Positions 1 to 7,302 of a DNA stretch of 64,000 nucleotides are shown here, in pieces. Source of the DNA: Sporomusa sphaeroides DSM 2875 (GTDB lineage: Bacteria > Bacillota > Negativicutes > Sporomusales > Sporomusaceae); contig NZ_CP146991.1 of the NCBI RefSeq assembly GCF_001941975.2, positions 2,696,501 to 2,760,500 on the forward strand, in the 5' to 3' direction. The first letter of the stretch is position 1. Every line of letters begins with the position of its first letter. A program made the position numbers and the translations under genes. The notes under the pieces are model-generated. The model worked only from the letters and a program-made list of their open reading frames with translations. It did no database searches and had not been told where the DNA came from.

Positions 1-351
1 GCCGCTGATCATTGCCATAGCCTTATGCTGAACAATGCCCGGGGAATAGCCGGCTTGCAGCCACACATTATCAAGATAGGTAAACATATGCTGGATTGCT
101 CCCGGAGGAGTCCCCGCCTCCCTGAGCAGTTTTTCCATTCCCACCAGAGTATTCTTTGTGGCAATGGATGTCACGTTGATGTTTTCGGCATTGTGGGCCA
201 GATGGTAGATTCCCCTGTTTTGCATGAGTGTCGACATTATCGCTATGCCAAAAGAACCGGCCAGCTGACGAACGGTATTGCTAAGAGAACTTGCCCGGCT
301 GATCTTGGCCAAGGGCACTGAGTTCATGCCCAGCACCGTCACCGTCATTAT
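1..351 (-). pseudogene. 3' fragment of an EmrB/QacA-type (DHA2) MFS efflux transporter
   Basis: Translating the minus strand from about 351 down to 1 gives an open frame with the typical late part of DHA2-family drug exporters: a helix with LAKISRASSLSNTVRQLAGS, then a loop with the conserved TNTL-like segment (residues ATKNTLVGM) and an LQAGYSP region. The frame runs off the window edge, so the C-terminus is not seen. The N-terminal half of the transporter is missing: immediately upstream the DNA belongs to a HlyD/EmrA adaptor gene in another frame. The emrA-emrB gene order is normal for this pair, so this is best read as one deletion that removed the end of emrA and the first part of emrB. 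Without its N-terminal helices it cannot be a working pump. Confidence 0.75.
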
Positions 352-820
352 CCCGCTGGGAGGCGCTGATCGCCCCGTCAGCGTATAACCTGTCCATCCG
401 CTCATAATTAACTGTCGCATTGTCCAGATTGGCCTTGGCTTGATCGGCGAACGCCCGGGCCTGCTGGATTTCCTGCGGACGGGTACCGTTCACAAGCTGC
501 TCATAGTTGGCTTTCGCCACCGCGAGCGCCGCCTCGGCCTGGGCCTTCTGCGCCAGAATGTCTTGCGGGTCGATGCGGGCCACTGTCTGTCCGGCCTTTA
601 CCATATCCCCCTCCGCTACCATTAATTGGGCGACCTTGCCGGTGACCTTGCTGCTAACAGTTACAATCGTACCGCTTACACGCGCATCGTCAGTGCCGAC
701 ATACCGGGTCGTATAATACCAGTAGCCTCCTCCCGCGAGAATGCCTATCACCACAAATACAACCAACAGACCAATTGTCAGCCTGCGTTTTTTTTCAGTA
801 CCAGTTCCATTCTCGCTCAT
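281..820 (-). pseudogene. Truncated HlyD/EmrA-type membrane fusion protein
   Basis: The product starts with a short cytoplasmic stretch and one membrane helix (about residues 15-35, IGLLVVFVVIGILAGG), followed by the first half of a HlyD adaptor: a biotinyl-lipoyl-like segment (VGTDDARVSGTIVTVSSKVTG, about 41-62) and the start of the coiled-coil hairpin (about 88-155). Such proteins bridge an inner-membrane exporter to the outside and are normally about 220-380 residues. Homology stops at residue ~158 (position ~347), after which 21 unrelated residues come from reading the downstream emrB DNA out of frame. An AGGAGG ribosome site lies 8-10 bases before the ATG, so the stub may still be translated. 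The second half of the coiled coil and the barrel are lost. Confidence 0.8.
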
Positions 821-921
821 TCCTAGTCCTCCTCATTACTAGTCAGTTAAAACAGGTATTGTCGGTAGTCAGGCACTTCGGAGAAAAAGTTCCTTCCTAA
901 TTTAATTCACGAATTTCATAA

Positions 922-1437
922 TCATCGCTTTTTAGAACCGGTTGTAGTTCGAATTGCGGCAGTTACATCTGCTAAAAACCTGCTGGCAAATTCTAGTTCA
1001 TCTTGACTATATGTACTAAAAATTTGCTTAAAAACTTCTTCCGCCTCCTTGTGCGAGATTTCATGAAGTTCAAAAACTTTTCTTCCCAGCGGCTTTAAGC
1101 GGTAGTAAATTTCTTTTTGGTTATCTGCCAGGCGATACGCTTCAATCATGTTCTTCTTTATCAGTTTAGCTGCTATCTTGGAAATACCGCCTTTGGTTAT
1201 ATTTAGTTTTTTGGCAATAGCCGTTGTATTGAACATTTCATTGCGTTCAATACAGTCAATGACATGACATTCTGCCAGAGAAACACTTACATTACGCAGT
1301 TCTTCATGTCCCTGTTCCAGCAGGTTATTTTCTAAAACTTGCTTCTTATATTCTTCCACATCATTAAAATGATACAGTAAGACTTCGAATTGTTTAATTA
1401 GTTTCTGAACTCTCTGTTCTTTATTTTGCATACTCAA
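922..1437 (-). CDS. MarR-family transcriptional regulator
   Basis: A 171-residue protein with a central winged helix-turn-helix (about residues 55-120: helix pair NMFNTTAIAKKLNITKGGISKIA, wing LADNQKEIYYRLKPLG) flanked by long helices, the MarR layout and length. The start shown is a TTG; an ATG two codons in (1431) is equally possible, and no strong ribosome site distinguishes them. It is divergently transcribed from the cyclase-family gene at 1610, and the shared intergenic DNA holds GTTTCC/GGAAAC inverted repeats, one between the -35 and -10 boxes of the cyclase promoter. The natural reading is that this protein represses that promoter and perhaps its own. The ligand is unknown. It may also once have controlled the damaged efflux pair downstream of it at 1-820. 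Confidence 0.85.
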   Translation of the reverse strand: MSMQNKEQRVQKLIKQFEVLLYHFNDVEEYKKQVLENNLLEQGHEELRNVSVSLAECHVIDCIERNEMFNTTAIAKKLNITKGGISKIAAKLIKKNMIEAYRLADNQKEIYYRLKPLGRKVFELHEISHKEAEEVFKQIFSTYSQDELEFASRFLADVTAAIRTTTGSKKR

Positions 1438-1533
1438 CCCAACTTTTCAGATGTCAATCTTAATTTAATTTTTATTATACAGTATGTAAATATCCAAAGC
1501 CAGCATAATTGTTTCCATGTCAATAAAATTTGG

Positions 1534-1562
1534 TTGACTCGGAAACAATATCGTTTTATAAT
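1534..1562 (+). promoter_or_regulatory. Sigma-70-type promoter of the cyclase-family gene
   Basis: TTGACT (1534-1539), a 17-base spacer and TATAAT (1557-1562) form a near-consensus promoter 48 bases upstream of the ATG at 1610; AAGGAG at 1595-1600 is the ribosome site. GGAAAC at 1541-1546 lies inside the spacer and pairs with GTTTCC at 1511-1516. Confidence 0.85.
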
Positions 1563-1568
1563 AAAATT

Positions 1569-1582
1569 GTTTCCAAGGAAAC
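1569..1582. promoter_or_regulatory. Probable MarR operator (inverted repeat GTTTCC-AA-GGAAAC)
   Basis: A perfect 6+6 inverted repeat with a 2-base centre sits at the expected transcription start just downstream of the -10 box. The same half sites recur at 1511-1516 and 1541-1546. Placement over the start site and next to a divergent MarR gene suggests repressor binding; the assignment to that protein is inference. Confidence 0.6.
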
Positions 1583-1609
1583 CAACATTGTTACAAGGAG
1601 CGATGCATA

Positions 1610-2191
1610 ATGAAAATTGATCTGTCAGTTACTGTTACCGAAGAAATTCTACAATTAATGTCAAGTATGACTGCTACTGGTCAAATACCCCCTGTTGTTC
1701 AATTCGGACATATCGGCACCCACTTCGACGTGATGAACAAAAAATTTCCGCTGGAGAATACCGAACGAAGAGGAATACTCTTTGATGTCAGCCACGTAAA
1801 AGAAAGAGAAATTGAAGCAAGCGATATCAATCTGGACAAAATCACTGAACACGATTTTATTATGTTTTATACCGGCTGCTTACAAGAAAACAAATTCGGA
1901 ACTGCTGAATATCTCAAAACCCGGCTCGAATTATCTGATGCGCTAATAACCGATCTTGTAAACAAAAAGGTAAGCATGATTGGCATTGATTTCCCAGGTA
2001 TTCGTAAGCCTGCCGAACATTTCCGGGCCGACCAGTATTGCGCCGATAACGGAGTCTTTGTTATTGAAAATCTGGCAAATCTGGAAATATTGCTGGCAGC
2101 AGCCAAAGGCCAGCCATTTTTAGTGCATACTTATCCGGTCAATTATGAAGGACTGACAGGGCTCCCCTGCCGGGTCGTTGCCGAAGTGTAA
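1610..2191 (+). CDS. Cyclase family protein (kynurenine-formamidase-like metal hydrolase)
   Basis: A 193-residue protein of the cyclase family (PF04199), the fold of bacterial kynurenine formamidase, usually about 200 residues and Mn/Zn dependent. The signature metal-binding HxGTHxD motif is present as HIGTHFD (about residues 34-40), and a later conserved region reads IGIDFPGIRKPAEH (about 122-135), matching the family pattern of a central D and a following H. The N-terminus starts directly with the DLSV strand common to the family, and SD and promoter agree with the ATG at 1610. Substrate cannot be told; members hydrolyse formamides, isatin, or other cyclic amides. Control by the divergent MarR suggests a role in handling a toxic small molecule. 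Confidence 0.8.
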   Translation: MKIDLSVTVTEEILQLMSSMTATGQIPPVVQFGHIGTHFDVMNKKFPLENTERRGILFDVSHVKEREIEASDINLDKITEHDFIMFYTGCLQENKFGTAEYLKTRLELSDALITDLVNKKVSMIGIDFPGIRKPAEHFRADQYCADNGVFVIENLANLEILLAAAKGQPFLVHTYPVNYEGLTGLPCRVVAEV

Positions 2192-2250
2192 GACCTCGAT
2201 GTTAAATATATAACTGAGTTTATCCTGACATTAAAACGCTGTCATTAAAA

Positions 2251-2271
2251 AACCCGCGAATTTCGCGGGTT
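2251..2271. terminator. Hairpin between cyclase gene and minus-strand genes
   Basis: AACCCGCGAA-T-TTCGCGGGTT forms a strong GC-rich stem. An A-run precedes it on the plus strand, so the U-tract is on the minus-strand transcript; it would mainly terminate leftward transcription, with weaker action on the cyclase mRNA. Confidence 0.65.
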
Positions 2272-2310
2272 GACACCGTATTATCCTATTGCATTTTTTA
2301 AGGTTTTAAC

Positions 2311-2431
2311 CTGATGTTTTCTTCCTATGTCTGCGGGAACATCTACCCCATTCCCCACAGCCCATGATCCCAGGCACTGCCTGACTTCACAGGCTGTGTT
2401 CTCTTTTCAGCCCAATGCAACACTCCACGTG
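2311..2431 (+). repeat. Dispersed terminator-like element, copy 1
   Basis: One of six related elements in the window (others near 15991, 18584, 26190, 44350, 53545). Plan on the plus strand: a stem ATGTTTTC/GGGAACAT around the loop TTCCTATGTCTGC, a linker, then a larger stem starting CACAGCC and ending GGCTGTG with an inner CCAGG/CCTG helix, then a T-rich tail TTCTCTTTTC. Copies 1 and 3 also share a CAACACTCCACGTG tail after the T-run. Stems are kept with compensating or G-U changes while loop bases are conserved, which argues for RNA structure. The downstream stem with its U-tail would act as an intrinsic terminator. Confidence 0.6.
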
Positions 2432-2505
2432 CACTGAGGTTTCATAAGGCAGGCCACAGCCGCAGCCCAAATAACTGCCAAGATTCCTAAGTTCTTCTCT
2501 TGCAC
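2407..2505 (-). CDS. Possible small membrane peptide (32 aa)
   Basis: A GTG at 2505 is preceded by a perfect AGGAGG nine bases upstream and opens a 32-codon frame with a hydrophobic stretch (LGILAVIWAAAVACLM) and a C-terminal tail. Its 3' end runs into repeat element copy 1. Another frame over the same DNA resembles the peptide encoded next to copy 3, so the coding frame is not secure. No family recognised. Confidence 0.25.
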   Translation of the reverse strand: MQEKNLGILAVIWAAAVACLMKPQCTWSVALG

Positions 2506-2622
2506 TTAAAGTCCCCTCCTGTCCGAAGTACATCTAAACCATAACCAACAGAGCGACCTTGCATGCTTGGTATATAGGTCTACAGGGTGCCAATAGTCAT
2601 GCCGCAATTTGATAAATCTCAT

Positions 2623-2775
2623 TTACAACAGGCATATTGATGTATTGAACCCTCCTGAAACCAACACTTCTGATACCATTAGATATTGTTTTCCGGTTTC
2701 TGTATCCTCTAAGATTCTGATCGTATAAACCCGCTCATCTTGCGAGTAGATAACCTTAAACCGTCGGTTTTTCAT
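2623..2775 (-). CDS. Short DUF6440-like protein, C-terminally truncated
   Basis: A 50-codon frame with GAGGTG six bases before the ATG. The sequence RFKVIY...YTIRILEDTETGKQYLMVSE resembles the small beta-rich DUF6440 family, whose members continue with a G-rich tail (about GLTPLLDxxGKPV). Here the frame ends in unrelated residues, so the gene may have lost its last codons. It lies between the MgtC-like stub and repeat copy 1. Function of the family is unknown. Confidence 0.4.
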   Translation of the reverse strand: MKNRRFKVIYSQDERVYTIRILEDTETGKQYLMVSEVLVSGGFNTSICLL

Positions 2776-2823
2776 TCGGATCACCTCACTATTGAATTTA
2801 CTCCCATTTAGCAGAAAAACTGA

Positions 2824-2889
2824 CTAATTGGTAATGAACCCAAACACAAGTGCAACACCCAAGCGTACTGCAAAATCATAGATAGCCAT
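2824..2889 (-). pseudogene. MgtC-like N-terminal stub (21 codons)
   Basis: A purine-rich ribosome site (GGAGGG) precedes ATG at 2889. The encoded start, MAIYDFAVRLGVALVFGF, resembles the first helix of MgtC/SapB-family membrane proteins, which continue with the signature GLER; here the frame stops after ITN. MgtC genes often neighbour mgtA, which fits this position downstream of mgtA1. It is either a deletion remnant or a short hydrophobic peptide in its own right. Confidence 0.4.
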
Positions 2890-2958
2890 ACGCCCCCCTT
2901 CCCTCCAAAAATTACCTCTTAGCACGGTTTTTGAACAAGTGGCTGTTGTAGCGTTATG

Positions 2959-3147
2959 TCAGCGTTCTTTTTCTCGCTTGTCTACTACCGCCTCAACGGG
3001 TTTTTCTTTGGGTTTCATTCTCCAAAATACAACATTCATCACAATCACAATAATCACGCATACAACCATAGAAGCCCAAAAGCCCATATCAATGCCATAC
3101 CACTGTGTTGTACCAAAAAGATCCATCCAAATATTATTTAAATCCAT
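2959..3147 (-). CDS. Small single-helix membrane protein downstream of mgtA
   Basis: A 62-residue protein with a short amphipathic start, one strong membrane helix (about residues 22-43, FWASMVVCVIIVIVMNVVFW) and a lysine/glutamate-rich cytoplasmic tail. AAGGAG lies before the ATG, and the gene starts 17 bases after the mgtA1 stop, so both are probably on one mRNA. Short membrane proteins that bind and modulate P-type ATPases are known (for example MgtR/MgtS for MgtA in enterobacteria); a similar job is a reasonable guess but there is no sequence similarity I can claim. Confidence 0.6.
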   Translation of the reverse strand: MDLNNIWMDLFGTTQWYGIDMGFWASMVVCVIIVIVMNVVFWRMKPKEKPVEAVVDKREKER

Positions 3148-3164
3148 TGTTAAGCTCCTTTCTT

Positions 3165-5924
3165 TTAGAGAAGATCACCGTAGTGCCGGACATATGCCTT
3201 CTTTATGCTTGTGGCCAGCGCCATATACAATATGATGCAGGGAATCAAGTAAGCAAAGTATGCGGCCGGCAGCGGCAGAAATCCGAGCGTTGTTCCAAAC
3301 GAAGTAAACGGAATGACTGTTACGACTCCAACGCCAATTAAGGTGAGCATTGTAAGCGTGGCGGAAGCGCGGCTCTGGATGAACGGGAGCTTCGGTGTCC
3401 GGATCATGTGAATAACCAAGGTTTGGCTCCACATGGATTCAACAAACCATCCGGCTTGGAACAGCGCTACATAATTCGCTTGCATCTGTAGTAACTCTGC
3501 GCCGGTAAAGTAACTTGCCAGGTCGTTATATAGAATACCGTTGGACACAAACAGCGGGCAGAAAATAAAGCACATAAATGCATAAGTGGTCCAGTCAAAT
3601 ATGGAACTTGTGGGGCCAAGCCACAGCATGAAACTGCCAACAGAAGACGCATCCCACTTCCGGGGTTCCTTCAGAAACTCCTCGTCTACGTTGTCCCAGG
3701 GAATAGACGTGCAGGACAAATCGTAGATCAGGTTGAGAAAGATCAATTGCACGCTCATCATCGGCAGAAACGGAAGCAGGGCGGAGGCTGCCAGTACCGA
3801 AAACATATTGCCAAAGTTGGAGGACGCCGTCATCTTGATGTATTTATTCATATTGGCATAGGTCCTGCGGCCCTCAATGATGCCTTCCTCCAACACCATG
3901 AGATTCTTTTCCAAAAGGATAATGTCTGCGGATTCCTTCGCAATATCTACCGCAGTATCCACAGAAATGCCAACATCAGCGGACTTCATTGCGGCAGCGT
4001 CATTGATACCGTCACCTAGGAAGCCAACGGTGTGCCCGTTATTGCGAAGGACGGTCACGATACGAGCCTTCTGGTCCGGGGAAAGCTTTGCAAACACCTC
4101 GGTGTGCTCGGCTGCTTTTGCCAGCTCGTCATCATCCATTTTGTCAATATCGGAACCAAGCAGCAGGTTATTGACTCTCAAGCCAACCTGTTTGCAAATA
4201 AAGCGGGTTACCTTGTCATTATCTCCGGTCAGAATTTTGGTTCTAACACCATAGTCTTTAAGAGCTTTGATTGCCGCAGAAACGGAATCTTTCGGCGGAT
4301 CAAGGAAGGCTAGGTATCCGATCAACACCATGTCGTACTCATCTCTTACACCAAATGCCCGAATGGGAGAAGGATTATTTTTTTGGGCAACGGCAATGAC
4401 CCGCATCCCATCTTCATTAAAACCATCTACCGTTCGCAGGATTTTTTCTTTTAATGCGTCTGTAAGCGGCTCGACTTCACCCTGATATTCTACAAAGGAG
4501 CAGATCGAGAGCATTTCCTCCACGGCGCCTTTGGTGACCATCTGTGTTTTACCGCTTTTATCACTGACTACTATGGATAAACGGCGACGGGTAAAATCAA
4601 AGGGAATCTCATCAACTTTTGTATAAGCTTCAGACAAATCGATGAGCCTGGGATCGGAAGCCTCCTCCTCCTCTGTTTTGTGGATGATGGCCAAATCCAT
4701 CAGATTTTTGTAGCCTGTCTGAAAATAACTGTTCAGGTAGGCGTGGCGAAGTACACGGGTATCTTTATTGCCCATCACGTCCATGTGATACTCCAGTACC
4801 ACACGCTCCTGTGTCAATGTGCCGGTTTTGTCCGTGCAAAGAATATCAATGGCACCAAAATTCTGGATGGAATTCAGGTTCTTCACGATGGTCTTCTTTT
4901 GCGACATGGTTACAGCGCCTTTTGCCAGGCAAGTAGTGACAATCATCGGCAACATTTCAGGGGTCAGTCCTACTGCAATGGAAATACCAAACAGGAACGC
5001 TTCCAGCCAGTCACCTTTGGTAAGCCCGTTAATAACAAACACAATAGGCACCATAACGAACATAAACCGGATGAGTACCCAGGATACGGCATTTACCCCC
5101 TTGGTAAAGCTGGTTTCAACGGCTTCACTTGCAACTGAAGAAGCCATAGAGCCAAACAGGGTATCGTCACCCACAGAAATAATCACTGCGGTGGCGCTGC
5201 CGCTGATCACATTAGTCCCCATGAGCACAATATTGGCATACTTAGTAACGGTATCAACTTGATCCTCACAGACGGTATCCACTTTTTCCACAGGTTCGCT
5301 TTCGCCGGTCAGGGCTGATTGGCTGATGAACAAATCTTTTGCCTGGATAATTCTTGCATCCGCAGGAATCATATCACCGGCAGAAAGATGAATGATATCA
5401 CCAACCACCGCATCGACAAGGGGAAGCTCCTGCCTTTTACCGTCCTGGCGATCAACGGTGAAAGTCGTGGTAATCATGCCCAGGAGTTTTTCAGCAGCAT
5501 TGCCGGATCTTGACTCTTGGACAAAGCGTAAAGTCCCGGAAATAATAACCATAGTCATGATAATGACGACCGTGCGCAGGCTAACATCCTCCGATGCGTT
5601 TTGCATAATCGGCAGGGCAATATCCGTGATAGCAGATACAATAGCAAGACAAAATAGGATTGCCGTAAAGGGGTTGATGAACGCACCTGCCAACTTTTGC
5701 GACAGTGTTTTTTTCCTTCCGTGGGTCACCTTATTGTTGCCATAGGACATGCGGCTGGCAACGACCTCATTTTCCGAAAGACCGTCCAGAGAGGTATTGA
5801 ATTTCCGAAAAACATCTTTTAGCTTATTTGTTGCGGCGAAAACTATTGTTTCGTTGGTCCTATCCCTGCGAGCAAGACTATCTGCGATGTTTCCAACCGC
5901 CGCTCTGTTTGGATTCTTGTTCAT
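3165..5924 (-). CDS. mgtA: Magnesium-translocating P-type ATPase (copy 1)
   Basis: A 919-residue P-type ATPase of the MgtA/MgtB (P3B) group, which imports Mg2+ across the inner membrane at the cost of ATP. Visible in order: cytoplasmic N-tail, helices M1-M2 (about 80-135), actuator domain with TGES (about 206-209), M3-M4 with the GLTPEMLPM loop (about 319), phosphorylation site DKTGTLT (Asp about 365), the KGAVEE nucleotide site, [18 protein letters not shown] hinge, and C-terminal helices including the NLIYD...IPWDNVDEE segment typical of MgtA. All catalytic motifs are intact. AGGAGG stands 8 bases before the ATG. Transcription probably begins near 6335 and passes a 41-codon ORF and an attenuator-like hairpin before the gene. 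Confidence 0.95.
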   Translation of the reverse strand: MNKNPNRAAVGNIADSLARRDRTNETIVFAATNKLKDVFRKFNTSLDGLSENEVVASRMSYGNNKVTHGRKKTLSQKLAGAFINPFTAILFCLAIVSAITDIALPIMQNASEDVSLRTVVIIMTMVIISGTLRFVQESRSGNAAEKLLGMITTTFTVDRQDGKRQELPLVDAVVGDIIHLSAGDMIPADARIIQAKDLFISQSALTGESEPVEKVDTVCEDQVDTVTKYANIVLMGTNVISGSATAVIISVGDDTLFGSMASSVASEAVETSFTKGVNAVSWVLIRFMFVMVPIVFVINGLTKGDWLEAFLFGISIAVGLTPEMLPMIVTTCLAKGAVTMSQKKTIVKNLNSIQNFGAIDILCTDKTGTLTQERVVLEYHMDVMGNKDTRVLRHAYLNSYFQTGYKNLMDLAIIHKTEEEEASDPRLIDLSEAYTKVDEIPFDFTRRRLSIVVSDKSGKTQMVTKGAVEEMLSICSFVEYQGEVEPLTDALKEKILRTVDGFNEDGMRVIAVAQKNNPSPIRAFGVRDEYDMVLIGYLAFLDPPKDSVSAAIKALKDYGVRTKILTGDNDKVTRFICKQVGLRVNNLLLGSDIDKMDDDELAKAAEHTEVFAKLSPDQKARIVTVLRNNGHTVGFLGDGINDAAAMKSADVGISVDTAVDIAKESADIILLEKNLMVLEEGIIEGRRTYANMNKYIKMTASSNFGNMFSVLAASALLPFLPMMSVQLIFLNLIYDLSCTSIPWDNVDEEFLKEPRKWDASSVGSFMLWLGPTSSIFDWTTYAFMCFIFCPLFVSNGILYNDLASYFTGAELLQMQANYVALFQAGWFVESMWSQTLVIHMIRTPKLPFIQSRASATLTMLTLIGVGVVTVIPFTSFGTTLGFLPLPAAYFAYLIPCIILYMALATSIKKAYVRHYGDLL

Positions 5925-5980
5925 GAGTCTATACCTCCTAATTTGATTACGTAGTTCCCTGGAACAGCCAAAAAGGGCAT

Positions 5981-6088
5981 AAAAAAACCATCGCTATTAT
6001 GCTTCTCCAGCGCATAACCCGTAAGTTGTTTTGCAAAGTTTCTTCGCATTACGGAAATGCAGCTTATAGAGGAATACATAAACGATGG
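5981..6088 (-). promoter_or_regulatory. Attenuator-like hairpin in the mgtA1 leader
   Basis: On the minus strand, CCATCG at 6088-6083 pairs with CGATGG at 5993-5988, extended by an imperfect helix (TTATG, TTC, CTC), and is followed at once by seven Us; this is terminator-shaped and ends 57 bases before the mgtA1 ATG. Inside, GCATT/AATGC and CCGTAA/TTACGG helices are mutually exclusive, so two folds are possible. It does not match the M-box (ykoK) consensus that I know. A conditional terminator sensing Mg2+, or coupled to translation of the upstream ORF, is the likely role. Confidence 0.5.
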
Positions 6089-6151
6089 ACAAATTTTTTA
6101 TGGATGAATGGCGATTTTTCTACTATTCCAATAGTCGAATCGCAGCTTCAG

Positions 6152-6277
6152 TTATAACGAACCTGTTATAACTTCCACACATATTAATTTGCCTGACCGT
6201 TTTGGTTTGTCCCCTACAACTGTAACTGTCCACGAACTCTCATCTCCTTCTATTTCTTGGGCAATATAGCGACTCAA
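6152..6277 (-). CDS. Possible 41-codon leader ORF upstream of mgtA1
   Basis: A frame starting with TTG (AGGA nine bases upstream) encodes a 41-residue, soluble, beta-rich looking peptide (motifs YIAQEIEGDESSW, TVTVVGDKP, KLICVEVITGSL). It lies between the probable promoter at about 6341 and the terminator-like hairpin at 5981-6088, the usual place of a regulatory leader gene such as mgtL. The peptide is longer and less biased than typical leader peptides and could be a genuine small protein. No family recognised. Confidence 0.35.
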   Translation of the reverse strand: MSRYIAQEIEGDESSWTVTVVGDKPKRSGKLICVEVITGSL

Positions 6278-6380
6278 AGGTGCTTTATCCTGTAACTACC
6301 TTCAGCTGGGATTCCCCCCACCTGAAACCAAGTTTGCTTTATCAGTATAAATAGAATCAGTACTAAATCCCATGGCTAAA

Positions 6381-6398
6381 CTCTTGCGATTCTCTTGC
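6381..6398 (-). promoter_or_regulatory. Direct-repeat box and promoter upstream of mgtA1
   Basis: On the minus strand GCAAGAGAATC-GCAAGAG is a tandem repeat at 11-base spacing, the arrangement bound by OmpR/PhoB-type winged-helix proteins. A TATACT -10-like box follows about 30 bases downstream (near 6345). The same box precedes the seven-gene operon (12477-12494), and a 10-base-spaced version precedes mgtA2 (15937-15954). Confidence 0.55.
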
Positions 6399-6458
6399 CA
6401 AATAGCAAGAAAAAACGGATTGATTCAGCTGTGCCACAGCAAAAGTCAATCCGTTTTC

Positions 6459-6524
6459 CTATTCTCTGGCAGTAAACTTATAACCAAATTCTCCAATAGT
6501 AAGGATGTATTCCGGCCCATCCGG
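6459..6524 (-). pseudogene. C-terminal fragment of an OmpR-type DNA-binding protein
   Basis: The minus strand encodes PDGPEYILTIGEFGYKF-TARE and a stop, matching the end of the regulator at 12567-13070 (PDAPEYILTIWGIGYKF-TERE). Nothing upstream belongs to the regulator; the stop of the SMR gene lies 17 bases away. It is the coding part of the left direct repeat. Confidence 0.8.
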
Positions 6525-6541
6525 TTGGGGTAAAAATTAAT

Positions 6542-6940
6542 CTACTCTCCGCTCTTTAGGTCATCCCCCGCAGCTCCCTGCCCTTTCGCCAAACAGACTA
6601 CACCCAGTAGGATTAAGACGCCGCCCAATACCTTATTGGTTGTCAATGGCTCGTTAAATAGCCAGACGGATAACAGCGTTACACTGGCTATTTCCAAATG
6701 CGAAGCGGCAAAAGCAGGGCCCACCGGCGCATATTTAAGCAAAGTCATCCAGGTTACGAAAGAGCCGAGATAACCGCCCAAGGCCAGATAAACCCAAACA
6801 GTCTCTAATACTCTAAGAAGCCAGACCGTGTCAAGCTCTACAGGCAGAGCTTGCTCGCCGGCATATTTCATACAGATTTGCGTCAGCGTATCAAAGCAAA
6901 GCAATACAAAAAAACCTATAAAGTAAAACCGTTTGCTCAT
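6542..6940 (-). CDS. Small multidrug-resistance-like/EamA membrane protein, subunit 2
   Basis: About 132 residues with four membrane helices, the size and layout of SMR proteins and of the ArnE/ArnF-type half-flippases. The ATG at 6940 overlaps the stop of the preceding SMR gene as ATGA, so the two are translationally coupled and probably form a heterodimer. An in-frame upstream start (7003) exists but would overlap the first subunit by 60 bases and adds a non-membrane tail. Helix 1 carries DTLTQICMKYAGEQ, and the last two helices VTLLSVWLFNEPLTTNKVLG and LGVVCLAKG, the pattern of EamA-type proteins. It closes the operon; the likely job is export or flipping of the pathway product. Confidence 0.75.
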   Translation of the reverse strand: MSKRFYFIGFFVLLCFDTLTQICMKYAGEQALPVELDTVWLLRVLETVWVYLALGGYLGSFVTWMTLLKYAPVGPAFAASHLEIASVTLLSVWLFNEPLTTNKVLGGVLILLGVVCLAKGQGAAGDDLKSGE

Positions 6941-7302
6941 TGTCCCCCCAGCCCCACAACGGCTACGCCCACCGAGATCAGTGTCATGCCGGCCAACCGC
7001 CACCCGGTAAGCTGTTCACTAAAAAATATCCGGCCAGCTACCATAATAACGACAATATTAATAGAAGCCAACATGACGCCCACCGACAGCGGGACAAGCG
7101 ATAAAAAAGCTACCCAGCAAACAAACTCGACAATGTAAAACAAGATACCTACCCAGAGCCAGGGCCCCTTAGCCATGTCTTTCCAATGGCTAAGGCCGCT
7201 GTGCTCAGCGCTTTTGACCGCCGCCGCCTTGAAGGACAATTGTCCGATCGTATCGCAGGTAATGTTGGCCAGCCAGACCAAAAGGGCCAATACGCTCATC
7301 AT
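6937..7302 (-). CDS. Small multidrug-resistance-like/EamA membrane protein, subunit 1
   Basis: A 121-residue four-helix membrane protein. The ATG at 7302 sits 8 bases after GGAGG and overlaps the stop of the hydrolase gene (ATGA); a TTG two codons earlier is less likely. Helix 1 contains NITCDTIGQLSFKAA, similar to the first helix of ArnE-like and SMR proteins, and the third helix pair GVMLASINIVVIMVAGRIFF with FSEQLTGWRL is typical of EamA half-domains. Pairing with a second, different SMR gene resembles EbrAB/YkkCD or ArnEF, which act as heterodimers in the inner membrane. Substrate unknown; the operon context suggests an amine-bearing metabolite. Confidence 0.75.
   Translation of the reverse strand: MMSVLALLVWLANITCDTIGQLSFKAAAVKSAEHSGLSHWKDMAKGPWLWVGILFYIVEFVCWVAFLSLVPLSVGVMLASINIVVIMVAGRIFFSEQLTGWRLAGMTLISVGVAVVGLGGQ

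Larger units (their letters stand above)
6341..6525 (-). repeat. Left copy of a ~190-bp direct repeat (regulator 3' end, terminator, promoter)
   Basis: This stretch is roughly 85-90 percent identical to 12437-12633 and has the same orientation. It comprises the last ~22 codons of the OmpR-type regulator gene, its terminator hairpin, a GCAAGA direct-repeat box and a TATACT promoter region. The two copies bracket the seven-gene operon at 6542-12408, so the operon has a copy of the regulator tail on either side. Similarity stops abruptly after TATACTGATA at both ends. Confidence 0.8.

Noticed and set aside
2407-2530. Second small ORF frame ending HVECC(I/V)GLKR, similar near 2410 and 18680
   Set aside because: The likeness lies mainly in the shared repeat-element DNA, the 2.4-kb frame has no start codon, and single-base differences do not favour this frame.
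5981-6335. M-box (ykoK) Mg2+ riboswitch upstream of mgtA1
   Set aside because: The conserved M-box segments I know (such as the GGTGAGGCTCCTA-like core) are not present on the minus strand; only a terminator-like structure is supported.
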